41,116 nt of DNA from NCBI GenBank assembly GCA_016717105.1, contig JADKGF010000033.1, positions 1-41,116 on the forward strand, in the 5' to 3' direction. Positions 1 to 9,265 of the stretch are shown here, one piece after another. Numbering within the stretch: the stretch's first letter is position 1; every line of letters starts with the position of its first letter. The DNA comes from Saprospiraceae bacterium (GTDB lineage Bacteria; Bacteroidota; Bacteroidia; Chitinophagales; Saprospiraceae). The position numbers and the translations under genes are program-made. The notes under the pieces were generated by a model. That model made no database searches, was not told the origin of the DNA, and saw only the letters and a list, made by a program, of their open reading frames with translations.

Positions 1-1
1 C

Positions 2-900
2 ATATCTATTACATCTGCTGGTAATATTTCAGGTTTTAACTCACTAACAAATATAAATGAAAGCTTAGTTGTTTCTGCTCAAAATATTTCTGGCTTTGAA
101 GCTGTCGAAAATTTTAATTACATAGATATCAATACACAATCTCTCAACGGTTTCAATAATCTCACATCTGGCAATCAACTTTCCATCAATTCACCTACAA
201 TAACTGGCTTTGAGAGTCTTACTGATCTAACAGATGGCTTATCACTATATGGTCAAAATATCAATGGCTTTAATTTTCTCACATCATGTTCTAATTTACA
301 ATTTCTGAATGCATCTAATATTGTAGGATTCAATGGGCTTACTTCTATAGAAGATCTTGTTTTTAATGAATCTGTCCAACTAATAGAAGGCTTCAATAGT
401 TTGCAAAATGCTATAATCATCATTATGCGTGCTTCACAGGTCAAAGGCTTTAATGCTTTAATTAGTGGAGACTTGTTCTTACAAAACAACCAAATTATCG
501 AAGGCTTTAATAGTTATGCTCAGCCGCTAAACTTAAATTTTAATGGACAAAAAATTGCTGGATTTAATGCCCTGCCTAGTGGAGATCATCATATTGTTGC
601 GGATTCGATTATTGGATTTAATAGTTTGACTTCTTCTTCAAATTTGTCATTGGAAGCACCATATATATCTGGTTTTAATGCCATTGTAACAGCTAATCAG
701 TTGGGAATCAACACACAAAATTTATCTGGATTTAATGCACTCACTACAGCACAAATCAACCTAGAAGCCGAAAGTATCAATGGTTTCAATGGCTTAACGC
801 AATCTAATGGAATTTCCATCACAGCTGATGATGTCACAGGGTTTTCTTCATTGACACAAGTCAACAGCCTTAATCTGAATGGTGATTTAAATACTTTTAA
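2..900 (+). repeat. Coding tandem repeat, period 57-60 bp
   Basis: About fifteen consecutive copies of a 57-60 bp unit encode the GFN repeats. The recurring DNA core is ggcttTaatnnnctcac or close variants. Copies have diverged at the DNA level while the G-F-N core is retained in most units, so the array is old rather than freshly expanded. Confidence 0.85.
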
Positions 901-1756
901 TGCTTTTGCACAATTAACTTCAGTCCCTGGAGTCTTAAACATAAGTACACAAAGAAGTGACTACAATATCTTTCCTGCATTGCAAAATGTAGAGTCATTA
1001 TTCATATCAGAAAGTCCAAATTTTACAGGAGGTGCATTTTTCCCAATTGCGATAATCAAAAATTTACAAATTAGTAATTGTAGTTCATTGGTTAATCTAA
1101 GTGGACTAATACCTCGTAACAAATATGGAACTTTAGCTCTCCTTAATAACTCATCTTTATCTAGTCTTGCTGGTTTAGAAACAGTAAAGAATGTAAACAA
1201 TTTATCCATTTTCGGCAACACGAGTCTCACTAGTATAGAAGCTTTAGATAGTATGCGCATCATCCAAGGCAATCTTTCATTGGTCAATAATACATCTCTC
1301 AACGAATGCTGTGTATTAGCATTTATCATCAATCGTAATAAAGTTTTTGGAATTGTTGAGATATCTGGAAATGCTCATGATTGCGAAGACATAGTCATGG
1401 TACTAGAGGAGACATGTCTAGATTCAGACGAAGATGGTATCGCAGACCCGCAAGACAATTGTCCATTAGCAAATAATGGTGACCAATCAGATATAGATAG
1501 TGATGGCGTAGGCGATATGTGCGACAACTGTATCGACATAGCAAACCCTGGACAAGAAGATGATAATGGTGATGGTATTGGTAATGTTTGTCAACCGACT
1601 GCAGGCACTGGGTTTATGGATTTGAATAATTCAGATTTATATATAACCAATAACCAAAGAGGCGTGATACTTAAAACAAGAAGTGGCAATTGTTATAGAA
1701 TTAGAATAGATGAAAGCGGAAAAGTATTAAGTATCCCACTTCTTCAATGTCCATAA
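2..1756 (+). CDS. Secreted repeat protein with GFN repeats and thrombospondin-3-like repeats (5' end missing)
   Basis: The reading frame is open from the left edge, so the N-terminus is missing; 584 residues are visible. Residues 1 to about 300 are a tandem array of 19-20-residue units, consensus roughly I-x-G-F-N-x-L-T followed by L-x-I. Fifteen GF(N/E/S) cores are present, the first six at residues 11, 31, 50, 69, 89 and 109. The regular period and alternating hydrophobic positions suggest a solenoid of short beta strands. Next comes an irregular leucine-rich region resembling receptor L-domain repeats. Nucleotides about 1420-1600 encode Asp/Asn-rich calcium-binding repeats of thrombospondin type 3 form (DSDEDGIADPQDNC, DIDSDGVGDMCDNC). 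The protein ends in a short Cys-containing module, not a recognisable T9SS type A domain. Export and an adhesive or surface role are inferred. The exact family is not recognised. Confidence 0.85.
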   Translation: MSITSAGNISGFNSLTNINESLVVSAQNISGFEAVENFNYIDINTQSLNGFNNLTSGNQLSINSPTITGFESLTDLTDGLSLYGQNINGFNFLTSCSNLQFLNASNIVGFNGLTSIEDLVFNESVQLIEGFNSLQNAIIIIMRASQVKGFNALISGDLFLQNNQIIEGFNSYAQPLNLNFNGQKIAGFNALPSGDHHIVADSIIGFNSLTSSSNLSLEAPYISGFNAIVTANQLGINTQNLSGFNALTTAQINLEAESINGFNGLTQSNGISITADDVTGFSSLTQVNSLNLNGDLNTFNAFAQLTSVPGVLNISTQRSDYNIFPALQNVESLFISESPNFTGGAFFPIAIIKNLQISNCSSLVNLSGLIPRNKYGTLALLNNSSLSSLAGLETVKNVNNLSIFGNTSLTSIEALDSMRIIQGNLSLVNNTSLNECCVLAFIINRNKVFGIVEISGNAHDCEDIVMVLEETCLDSDEDGIADPQDNCPLANNGDQSDIDSDGVGDMCDNCIDIANPGQEDDNGDGIGNVCQPTAGTGFMDLNNSDLYITNNQRGVILKTRSGNCYRIRIDESGKVLSIPLLQCP

Positions 1757-1967
1757 GATATATCGTAACAATTCAGTATCACAATGAACATTAGATCAAA
1801 ATCACATTGAAATTAGTAATTTGTTTGACGGTTTATCCTTATTGGATGGTAGAAACGACTGTTCCATTTATGAAATTGGATTAGTCACAATACGTTACCA
1901 AAATCATCTGCCAATATTTGTTTTGCAATCTTATGAGGTGTAACTTTACAACTTTAATAAGTTTGAT

Positions 1968-4040
1968 ATGGTAGAAAAACAGAATATGACACCAGAAGGT
2001 ATAATTTTAAAAGACAAGTATGGTCCAGAAGATTTAGCAGATTGTTCACATATCGGTTTTCAAGCGGGGACACCACCTTTTTTAAGAGGACCTTATAGTT
2101 CTATGTATCTGACTGCGCCATGGACGATCAGACAATATGCCGGATTTTCTACTGCCAAAGACAGCAATGCTTTTTATAAAAGAAATCTTGCATCCGGTCA
2201 GAAAGGGCTTTCGGTCGCTTTTGATTTGGCTCCGCAGCGTGCAGATGATTCTGATCATCCTAGAGTGACAGGTGATGTACGTCTGGCAGGAGTCGGGATA
2301 GAGTCTGTAGAAGATATGAAAATCCTTTTGACAGCATACCGCTTGATGAAATGTCAGTATCTATGACGATGAATGGTGCCGTTATACCCGTTTTGGCATT
2401 TTATATTCGCTGCTGAAGAACAAGGCGTCTCGATGGATAAACTCAGTGGCACGATCCAAAATGATATTTTAAAGGAGTTTATGGTGCGCAATACCTACAT
2501 CTATCCACCAGCGTCTTCGATGCGTATCATATCAGATATTTTTGGTTTTACTGCGGCCAAGATGCCAAAATTCAACAGTATTTCTATCAGTGGGTATCAC
2601 ATGCATGAAGCTGGTGCACCGGCCGATATCGAACTCGCCTATACACTAGCTGATGGTATGGAATATATAAGAGCAGGAATAAAGGCAGGAATAAATATTG
2701 ATGATTTTGTTTCTCGGTTTTCTTTCTTTTGGGGAATCGGAATGAATTTTTTTATGGAGATTGCCAAGATGCGTGCAGGTAGATTGCTTTGGGCGAAAAT
2801 AGTCTCTGATTTCGATGCAAAAAAGCCAAAAACACTTGCTTTAAGGACACATTGTCAAACATCTGGTTACAGCCTCACTGCACAAGATCCTTTCAACAAT
2901 ATCGCACGGACTTGTATAGAAGCCATGGCAGCTGTTTTTGGTGGCACCCAATCTTTACACACCAATTCATTGGATGAAGCCATCGCGTTGCCAACAGATT
3001 TTTCAGCAAAAATAGCTAGAGATACACAGAAATATCTCCAGTCAGATATCAATATATTGTCAGCCATAGATCCGATGGGCGGCTCTTATTATGTAGAAAC
3101 TTTGACCAACGAATTGGTACAAAAGGCTTGGAAACATATCGAAGAAGTAGAATCCCTTGGCGGAATGACTGCAGCTATTGAAGCTGGAATCCCCAAGATG
3201 AGAATCGAAGAAGCCGCTGCCGCCAAACAAGCGAGAATCGATAGTCGAAATGAGCTAATCGTTGGTGTGAATTTTAATGTACAAAAAGAAAATGCTGATT
3301 TAGATATCTTGAAAGTGGATAACGTCCGTGTGAGAGAAGAACAAATAGCACGCATTCATGATCTAAAGTCTAAGCGCGACAATGATGCTGTAAAAAGTGC
3401 ATTGCTTCAGATAACCGAGTGTGCGAAAACTGGTCAAGGAAATTTATTGGAATTAGCGATAAATGCAGCACGTGTCAGAGCCACATTAGGCGAAATATCT
3501 ATGGCAATGGAGCAAGTTTTCGGACGATACGAAGCACACCATACTACGATCAGCGGCGTTTATGCAAAAGAAATAAAGATGGACACAAAATTTAAAGATG
3601 CGCTAGAACTTTCCAATAAATTTGCGGATTTGGAAGGTAGAAGACCACGTATAATGATTGCAAAATTGGGTCAGGACGGACACGATCGTGGTGCGAGAAT
3701 CATAGCGACCAGTTTTGCTGATCTGGGATTCGATGTAGATATGGGGCCACTTTTTCAGACACCAGAAGAAGCTGCTCGTCAAGCTGCAGAAAATGATGTG
3801 CACATTCTCGGTATTTCTTCATTGGCTGCTGGGCATAAGACGCTTGTTCCCGATACAATACGTGCGCTCAAAGAAATAGGTAGATCTGATATCATGGTCA
3901 TTGTCGGTGGAGTCATTCCACCTCAAGACTTCGGATATTTATACGATCATGGTGTTGCTGCAGTCTTTGGACCAGGCACGATTATCTCTGATGCAGCATC
4001 AGAAATTTTAAAATTGATGATCAGAAGTTTAGAAAACTAA
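1968..4040 (+). CDS. mutB: Methylmalonyl-CoA mutase large subunit (two compensating frameshifts)
   Basis: This adenosylcobalamin enzyme interconverts succinyl-CoA and (R)-methylmalonyl-CoA. The N-terminal part shows the substrate-binding barrel (GPYSSMYLTAPWTIRQYAGFSTA, in pieces) and later SGYHMHEAGA with the active-site His. The C-terminal ~130 residues form the cobalamin-binding domain with GQDGHDRG (the DxHxxG motif supplying the cobalt-ligating His). Reconstructed length is about 690 residues, near normal for the family. The frame is broken by a missing T in the run at 2326-2329 and restored by an extra base near 2406-2407. Between them the alternate frame reads DSIPLDEMSVSMTMNGAVIP, exactly the family sequence. 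ATG 1968 and ATG 1986 are both possible starts; a TAAGTTTG box at 1958-1965 would favour 1986. The small subunit lies 13 kb away at 17122. Confidence 0.95.
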
Positions 4041-4061
4041 CTTCACGCATTAAGTTTATTA

Positions 4062-6140
4062 TCAATTATTTCTAAGCCTTTCGAGAATCCCGCCGTTATC
4101 TATTACGACTTCGGATGTCTTAAATCCTCGATTGCTTGCCTGAATTTGAGCCTTTTTAGCTTCCTCAAGGTCACTATATCCAGCCAATATAAAGATCGTC
4201 CATCCACCTTTTGTCCACTGTTCTATCCTACCCAAATCTTTCACTTTATTGACATCAAACCAGATAGGATCCTCGTAAGATGCTAGTCTAACTTTATACT
4301 TATTGGCAGATTTATATTCTTTGATAACGTCAGGATTTTTTGTATGAAAATTTCCTTTGTCTGTAAAACTTTGCTCGTCAGTACCTGTTAATATCAATTC
4401 CATGACAGCAGTATTTAGCACTTCAAAAGCGATAAAAGCATCCTTATAACCACTAGCTCTGACCTTTGCCAAAATATCTTCAGCTTCTTTCCTTTCTGAA
4501 AAATAGCCCAATCTGACCTTAATGGTTTTGTTATTCATCATTTTGTAAATATTTCCGTATTTCAACAGTGATTTGAATTTTGTGAAATTTGGTCTCACAC
4601 TTGACATTGATGCGAGTTGAATAAAAAACACTTCTGTATTAGGTATCACTTGTTCTAATGCGATTCTATGTGCGCCTTCGAGAGATAAAGAAGTTGATGC
4701 ACTATTTGTACCTACTTTTTTGGTATCAAAATCTGGTAATTTGAATGCCACTTGGTTTTCTGAATGTTCCTTCAAAGAAACTGCCTTTGACAAATTATTA
4801 TCAGACTTTACTGTATGCTTTTGTACTTGAGAAGCTAACTCATCAAGTGAAACAGCGTCAGGTATAACAGCAAATTCTTCCTGTTTTTGTTCTATAATTG
4901 GCTTTTTAAAGGTCTTGTACAAATCATTCATTCCTTTGCCTCCTATCCTGTTGGATGTCAAGTAAAACTCACCATTTTTATTGATAGTAGGAAAATAATC
5001 GTCACTTGGAGAATTTATCCCATTTCCCATATTTTCAGGATTAGACCATTGTCCATCAATAACTTCACATTTGAATACATCAAATCCACCTAATCCTGGA
5101 TGAAAGTCTGATGCAAAATATAGATTTTTATCATCCAAGAAAGGCGTGACTTCATTACCCTTACTATTTATAGTTGGCCCTAAGTTTTTTGGGATAGACC
5201 ACATACCATTATTCAAATAACTTACATAAATATCAAAACCACCAAATCCTCCTTTTCTATTGGATGAAAAATATATAGCTGACCCATCAAACGCTAAACA
5301 TGCTGCATTTATACATGATCCTACTTCGTTGAATATATATGGTTTTGAAGCAACAATCTCTCCTTTGTCATTTACATCGGCAATATGTAAACTAGAATTT
5401 TCAAAACTTCTCACCAAATTATAGTTATCTCGTACTTTACCTTCAATAATGGCACATTTCAACCCATTTTTGGTAAAACTAACCGGGCCAGTTCCTGAAA
5501 TCTTGCCGTTAACACCATGAATATAACCAAGTCTGTTGCTTTGTGTATTATAAAGAAAGGTCTTTAATGCAAAATTGGTTTCATTAAATTCTTTTTCTGA
5601 TTCAGTCATCAATATATCTTCTCTAAATGAGCTGAATACTGGCATATTTTTATAAAAGGACAAACCAAAATCAGAAGAGGAACTATTTGAAGGTACTAAC
5701 ATAATCTCATGTGTCTGAGCCTTGCCCATGGCTCCAATAGCAAAATCAACACTCTCTGTTAATAGATTAGCTTGCTCAGGATTTGTTCTTGCCAATAAAG
5801 CATATTTTGATTTCGCTTCTTCATAGCGCATCATTTTTTTGAGCAAGTCACCATGATTTTTATAAGTTACTACATCAATGGCCGCGGATAGTGGTATATT
5901 GCTGTACAGCGTTTCTGCTTTATCCAATTCACCAGTCAAAGCCAAAATATCAGCCAACTTAGCAACGGCAAAATAATCGTCCGGATTTTCACCGATATAC
6001 GATTGATAGCTATTGATTGCCTTTTGATACTCACCTGCTTCGGCTTGCAATTCGGCTTTTTTTAATGTCTTTTGTGAAAAAATTTCCGGACTAATTAATA
6101 ATAAAATAATTCCGAAAATAAATTGTGTTTTCCTGAACAT
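4062..6140 (-). CDS. TPR / PD40 propeller / SPOR envelope protein
   Basis: A 692-residue protein that opens with a signal peptide (MFRKTQFIFGIILLLISPEIFSQ). TPR-like helices follow (about residues 20-130), then WD40-like PD40 blades (about 265-415; motifs IYFSSNRKGGFGGFDIY, LYFASDFHPGLGGFDVF), a low-complexity linker, and two SPOR-like repeats near the C-terminus (FFIQLASM...VRLGYFSERKEAEDILAKV and YKVRLASYEDPIW...AGYSDLEEAKKAQ). SPOR domains bind peptidoglycan, so this is probably a periplasmic scaffold. The architecture parallels T9SS component PorE but with SPOR in place of OmpA. An upstream ATG at 6200 would place the start before the promoter at 6177-6209 and would spoil the signal peptide, so 6140 was chosen. 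It converges with mutB and is divergent from the subtilase. Its exact role is unknown. Confidence 0.85.
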   Translation of the reverse strand: MFRKTQFIFGIILLLISPEIFSQKTLKKAELQAEAGEYQKAINSYQSYIGENPDDYFAVAKLADILALTGELDKAETLYSNIPLSAAIDVVTYKNHGDLLKKMMRYEEAKSKYALLARTNPEQANLLTESVDFAIGAMGKAQTHEIMLVPSNSSSSDFGLSFYKNMPVFSSFREDILMTESEKEFNETNFALKTFLYNTQSNRLGYIHGVNGKISGTGPVSFTKNGLKCAIIEGKVRDNYNLVRSFENSSLHIADVNDKGEIVASKPYIFNEVGSCINAACLAFDGSAIYFSSNRKGGFGGFDIYVSYLNNGMWSIPKNLGPTINSKGNEVTPFLDDKNLYFASDFHPGLGGFDVFKCEVIDGQWSNPENMGNGINSPSDDYFPTINKNGEFYLTSNRIGGKGMNDLYKTFKKPIIEQKQEEFAVIPDAVSLDELASQVQKHTVKSDNNLSKAVSLKEHSENQVAFKLPDFDTKKVGTNSASTSLSLEGAHRIALEQVIPNTEVFFIQLASMSSVRPNFTKFKSLLKYGNIYKMMNNKTIKVRLGYFSERKEAEDILAKVRASGYKDAFIAFEVLNTAVMELILTGTDEQSFTDKGNFHTKNPDVIKEYKSANKYKVRLASYEDPIWFDVNKVKDLGRIEQWTKGGWTIFILAGYSDLEEAKKAQIQASNRGFKTSEVVIDNGGILERLRNN

Positions 6141-6176
6141 GACCTTATATATTAAATAAAAAACATATTTAAAATA

Positions 6177-6209
6177 CAAATATAGTATGATTCCCTGCAA
6201 TTTAACAAA
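6177..6209 (-). promoter_or_regulatory. Bacteroidota-type promoter for the TPR/PD40/SPOR gene
   Basis: Read on the minus strand: TTTG (6206-6209), a 21-bp spacer, then TATATTTG (6177-6184), matching the Bacteroidota -33/-7 consensus TTTG / TAnnTTTG. Transcription would begin near 6170, about 30 nt before ATG 6140. Confidence 0.6.
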
Positions 6210-6302
6210 TAATACATTAAAAAAAATTATAATTTATTGAAAATTCCTTGTTTACCCGCATTTATTGACCAAAAGTCGCCTAAACAACATTTCTTAATTC
6301 TT

Positions 6303-6336
6303 TTTGCTTCGTTTTAAACTATATCTCTTATTTTTG
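6303..6336 (+). promoter_or_regulatory. Bacteroidota-type promoter for the subtilase
   Basis: TTTG at 6303-6306, a 22-bp spacer, then TATTTTTG at 6329-6336, an exact TAnnTTTG match. The ATG follows at 6352, so the leader would be only about 9 nt. Confidence 0.55.
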
Positions 6337-6351
6337 ACCTAAATTGGAATA

Positions 6352-9258
6352 ATGAAGCTGTATCAATCACTTTTATTTGTGCTTTTCGGATGGCAAATTG
6401 TACTTTGTCAGTCATCCATCAATGATTTCGGGGCTGATCTTAAAGGACAGTATATCATACAATTGGAACCAAATGCTGATGGTTATAAAATTATTAACCG
6501 ATCTGTAGATCAATCAAGAGTTGGGAATCCTAAACTCAAACAAATAATGAATCAGCCGCTAAACTTGTGGCTTGCCGAATTTAAAAATGATGCAGAAAAG
6601 GAAGTATTGAGAAAATTGAGATCAAATATCAATGTAGTACATATTACACCAAATAGAGCCATTACACCACGAGTTTTGCCCAATGATCCTCAGATAAATA
6701 AACAATGGCAATATGTAAATAACGGATCGACAGGTGGGATTAATGGTGCAGATATGGATATGGATTTGGCTTGGGATATCACCACTGGCGGACTCTCACC
6801 TTCTGGCGATACTATTGTGGTTTGTGTGATCGACGATGGTATCAATCAAGCACATGAAGACCTGAAAGAAAATATTTGGTACAATCGTGGCGAAATACCT
6901 TTGAACGGTATAGATGATGATGGTAATGGATATATAGATGATTTTCGTGGATGGAATGTGACAGAAAATAATGATAGTGTCTTCGTGGCAGGCGTTCATG
7001 GTACTCCGGTTTGCGGGATAATCGGTGCACGTGGCAACAATGGAATAGGTGTCAGTGGTATCAATTGGAAGGTAAAAATAATGATGGTAGATTATGGCAC
7101 GGCTACAGAGGCCAATGCCTTGGCATCCTATGGATATGCCTACACGATGAGAAAATTATATAATGATACCAAAGGTGTAAAAGGTGCATTTATTGTTACA
7201 ACCAACTCATCTTGGGGTATCAATGATGCGATGGCAGATGAAGCTCCATTATGGTGTGCGATATATGATGCAATGGGTAGTGTGGGCATCCTTAGTTGTG
7301 GAGCCACTGCCAATGCAAGTACTAATGTAGATACAGATGGAGATCTTCCTACGTCTTGCACCAGTGAATTTTTAATCTCTGTCACTAATATCAATAAAAG
7401 TGATGTAAAAGTAGATCAAGCTGGTTATGGCCGCAAATCAATAGATATTGGTGCTTATGGTGAGCAGGCTTTTACGGTGACTAGGACTGGGTATGGTGGT
7501 TTTGGAGGAACTTCTGGTGCTACACCACATGTAGCTGGAACTATCGCACTAATGTACTCACTGCAGTGTACGAAATTTGACTCATTATCCAAAAGTAATC
7601 CAGCGGCAGCAGCATTAATCGTCAAGGATATGATACTTAATGGCACATCAAATCTCCAATCACTTAAAGATATAACCACTACAGGCGGAAAATTAAACGC
7701 ATTTAAAGCGGTATCCAATCTAAAAACTATATGTGAAACTTGTACGCCTCCTGCAGGCATTACTTTGATCAATGAAGATGAAAGTATTCTTGTCAATTGG
7801 ATAAGTGGTAGTGAAACATCTGTAAATCTACGTTATAGAAAATCAGATATAGAAGATTGGATTGTTATAAGCAATTTCAAAAATGGCGACAAGATTATTG
7901 ACCTCGATCATTGTACCGAATATGAAATCCAATTAGGTAGCACATGCGGATATTTACCAGGATTATATGGATATTCAAAATTTATTACTACAAGCGGCTG
8001 CTGTGTTGCACCGACTATAACAGACATCACAAGCGATCAACATTCTATTGGTATGAATTGGACGATGCCAATAGAATCAGTTTTTAAGTTACAGTATAAA
8101 TTGCCTGCTTCATCAGAATGGACAGATACAATCATCGATACAAAAAGTTTCCTATTATCGGATCTATATGAATGTACCGCATATCAATTTAGAATACAAG
8201 CGCTTTGTCAGAAATATGAAGAGACTTCGCCCTACGCTTCCACTATTTTAAAAAGTACATCATGTGGCAACTGTACTTCACAAGAATATTGTAATTTTGG
8301 TTTAATAGATGCCAATGACGAGTGGATTGATACATTTTCCTTGGGTGAAATAAAAAATATATCTGGTAGTTCCCAATCAGGATATCAGGATTTTGCAGGT
8401 TTGCATCTGGTCACCTTGTCAGTAGGAAAGAAATATCCATTCAGCATCAAGGCTTCCTATAGTGGCCAAGCTTTTGTTGATTATTATCGTTTGTTGATAG
8501 ATTTAAATCAAAATGGCTTGTGGGATGAAGAAGATATGCTGTTTAAAACTCCATTGCCCGTGCAATATGGTGTAATGGATTCCATCACTATTCCTTATAC
8601 TGCTTTACCAGGTATTACAAAAATGAGAGTCATTCTTTCTTACGAAGATTTCGAAGGCGGCTGCGGAAGTCCTGATTATGAATATGGTGAAATCGAAGAT
8701 TATTGTGTCCTTATAGATACAACTACATTATGTCAAAATAATACATCGATACAAACATTAACTGAGAAGACAAAACTCACCTTTATTCCACAATATAAAG
8801 ATATTAATAACCAACAGATTAAGATAGATTTTAGACCTTATTTATCAAACGTTTGGTCTTCATTGGTCGGCCAAGATTCAGTCGTTTTCGATGGTCTGAA
8901 AGAATGTACATTATATGAATACCGATTCCAAACCTACTGTGGCGAAACACTCTCCGAAACTTCGGTACCCGACACAATTAGGACACAATGCACGATAAAT
9001 GTCATTGATTATCCTGATGGTATCAGTATCTCGCCCAATCCTACAAATGGCACTGTAACATTACATTTTGACAGTGACTCTATAGATCCTGATAATTTGC
9101 AAATCTCAGATATCACAGGAAAGAACATCAGATCGCATTGGGCTAAAACCGAAAATGACCTTGTGACTGACATTTCTCATTTCAATTCAGGAGTATATTT
9201 TATTCATATTCAAGATCAAACTGGGCGTATATTTATTATAAAAATTATTAAGATTTGA
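6352..9258 (+). CDS. T9SS-secreted subtilisin-family (S8) serine protease
   Basis: A 968-residue exported protease with a signal peptide in the first ~20 residues and a propeptide-like segment to about residue 110. The S8 catalytic domain carries Asp161 (VVCVIDDG), His216 (VHGTPVCGIIGA) and Ser388 (GGTSGATPHVAG), so the triad is complete. Two fibronectin-III-like modules rich in paired cysteines follow (about 465-640), then a GEVED-type domain (residues ~660-800, with DLNQNGLWDEED and YGEIEDYC), another fibronectin-like stretch and a T9SS type A sorting domain (ISPNPTNGTVTLHF ... GVYFIHIQDQTGR). The protein is therefore expected to cross the outer membrane through the type IX system and to be surface-bound or released. 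Its substrate is unknown. It is a single gene with its own promoter and is convergent with the flippase gene. Confidence 0.95.
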   Translation: MKLYQSLLFVLFGWQIVLCQSSINDFGADLKGQYIIQLEPNADGYKIINRSVDQSRVGNPKLKQIMNQPLNLWLAEFKNDAEKEVLRKLRSNINVVHITPNRAITPRVLPNDPQINKQWQYVNNGSTGGINGADMDMDLAWDITTGGLSPSGDTIVVCVIDDGINQAHEDLKENIWYNRGEIPLNGIDDDGNGYIDDFRGWNVTENNDSVFVAGVHGTPVCGIIGARGNNGIGVSGINWKVKIMMVDYGTATEANALASYGYAYTMRKLYNDTKGVKGAFIVTTNSSWGINDAMADEAPLWCAIYDAMGSVGILSCGATANASTNVDTDGDLPTSCTSEFLISVTNINKSDVKVDQAGYGRKSIDIGAYGEQAFTVTRTGYGGFGGTSGATPHVAGTIALMYSLQCTKFDSLSKSNPAAAALIVKDMILNGTSNLQSLKDITTTGGKLNAFKAVSNLKTICETCTPPAGITLINEDESILVNWISGSETSVNLRYRKSDIEDWIVISNFKNGDKIIDLDHCTEYEIQLGSTCGYLPGLYGYSKFITTSGCCVAPTITDITSDQHSIGMNWTMPIESVFKLQYKLPASSEWTDTIIDTKSFLLSDLYECTAYQFRIQALCQKYEETSPYASTILKSTSCGNCTSQEYCNFGLIDANDEWIDTFSLGEIKNISGSSQSGYQDFAGLHLVTLSVGKKYPFSIKASYSGQAFVDYYRLLIDLNQNGLWDEEDMLFKTPLPVQYGVMDSITIPYTALPGITKMRVILSYEDFEGGCGSPDYEYGEIEDYCVLIDTTTLCQNNTSIQTLTEKTKLTFIPQYKDINNQQIKIDFRPYLSNVWSSLVGQDSVVFDGLKECTLYEYRFQTYCGETLSETSVPDTIRTQCTINVIDYPDGISISPNPTNGTVTLHFDSDSIDPDNLQISDITGKNIRSHWAKTENDLVTDISHFNSGVYFIHIQDQTGRIFIIKIIKI

Positions 9259-9265
9259 TACCCCA

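Noticed and set aside
2326..2410. Programmed ribosomal frameshifting in mutB
   Set aside because: Two opposite one-base shifts 80 bp apart with no slippery site or structure, and similar breaks in seven other genes, point to sequence error instead.
6842..7030. His/Tyr-rich minus-strand frame that looks like a metal-binding peptide
   Set aside because: It is antisense to the subtilase catalytic domain; the composition follows from complementing Asp/Asn/Gly codons.
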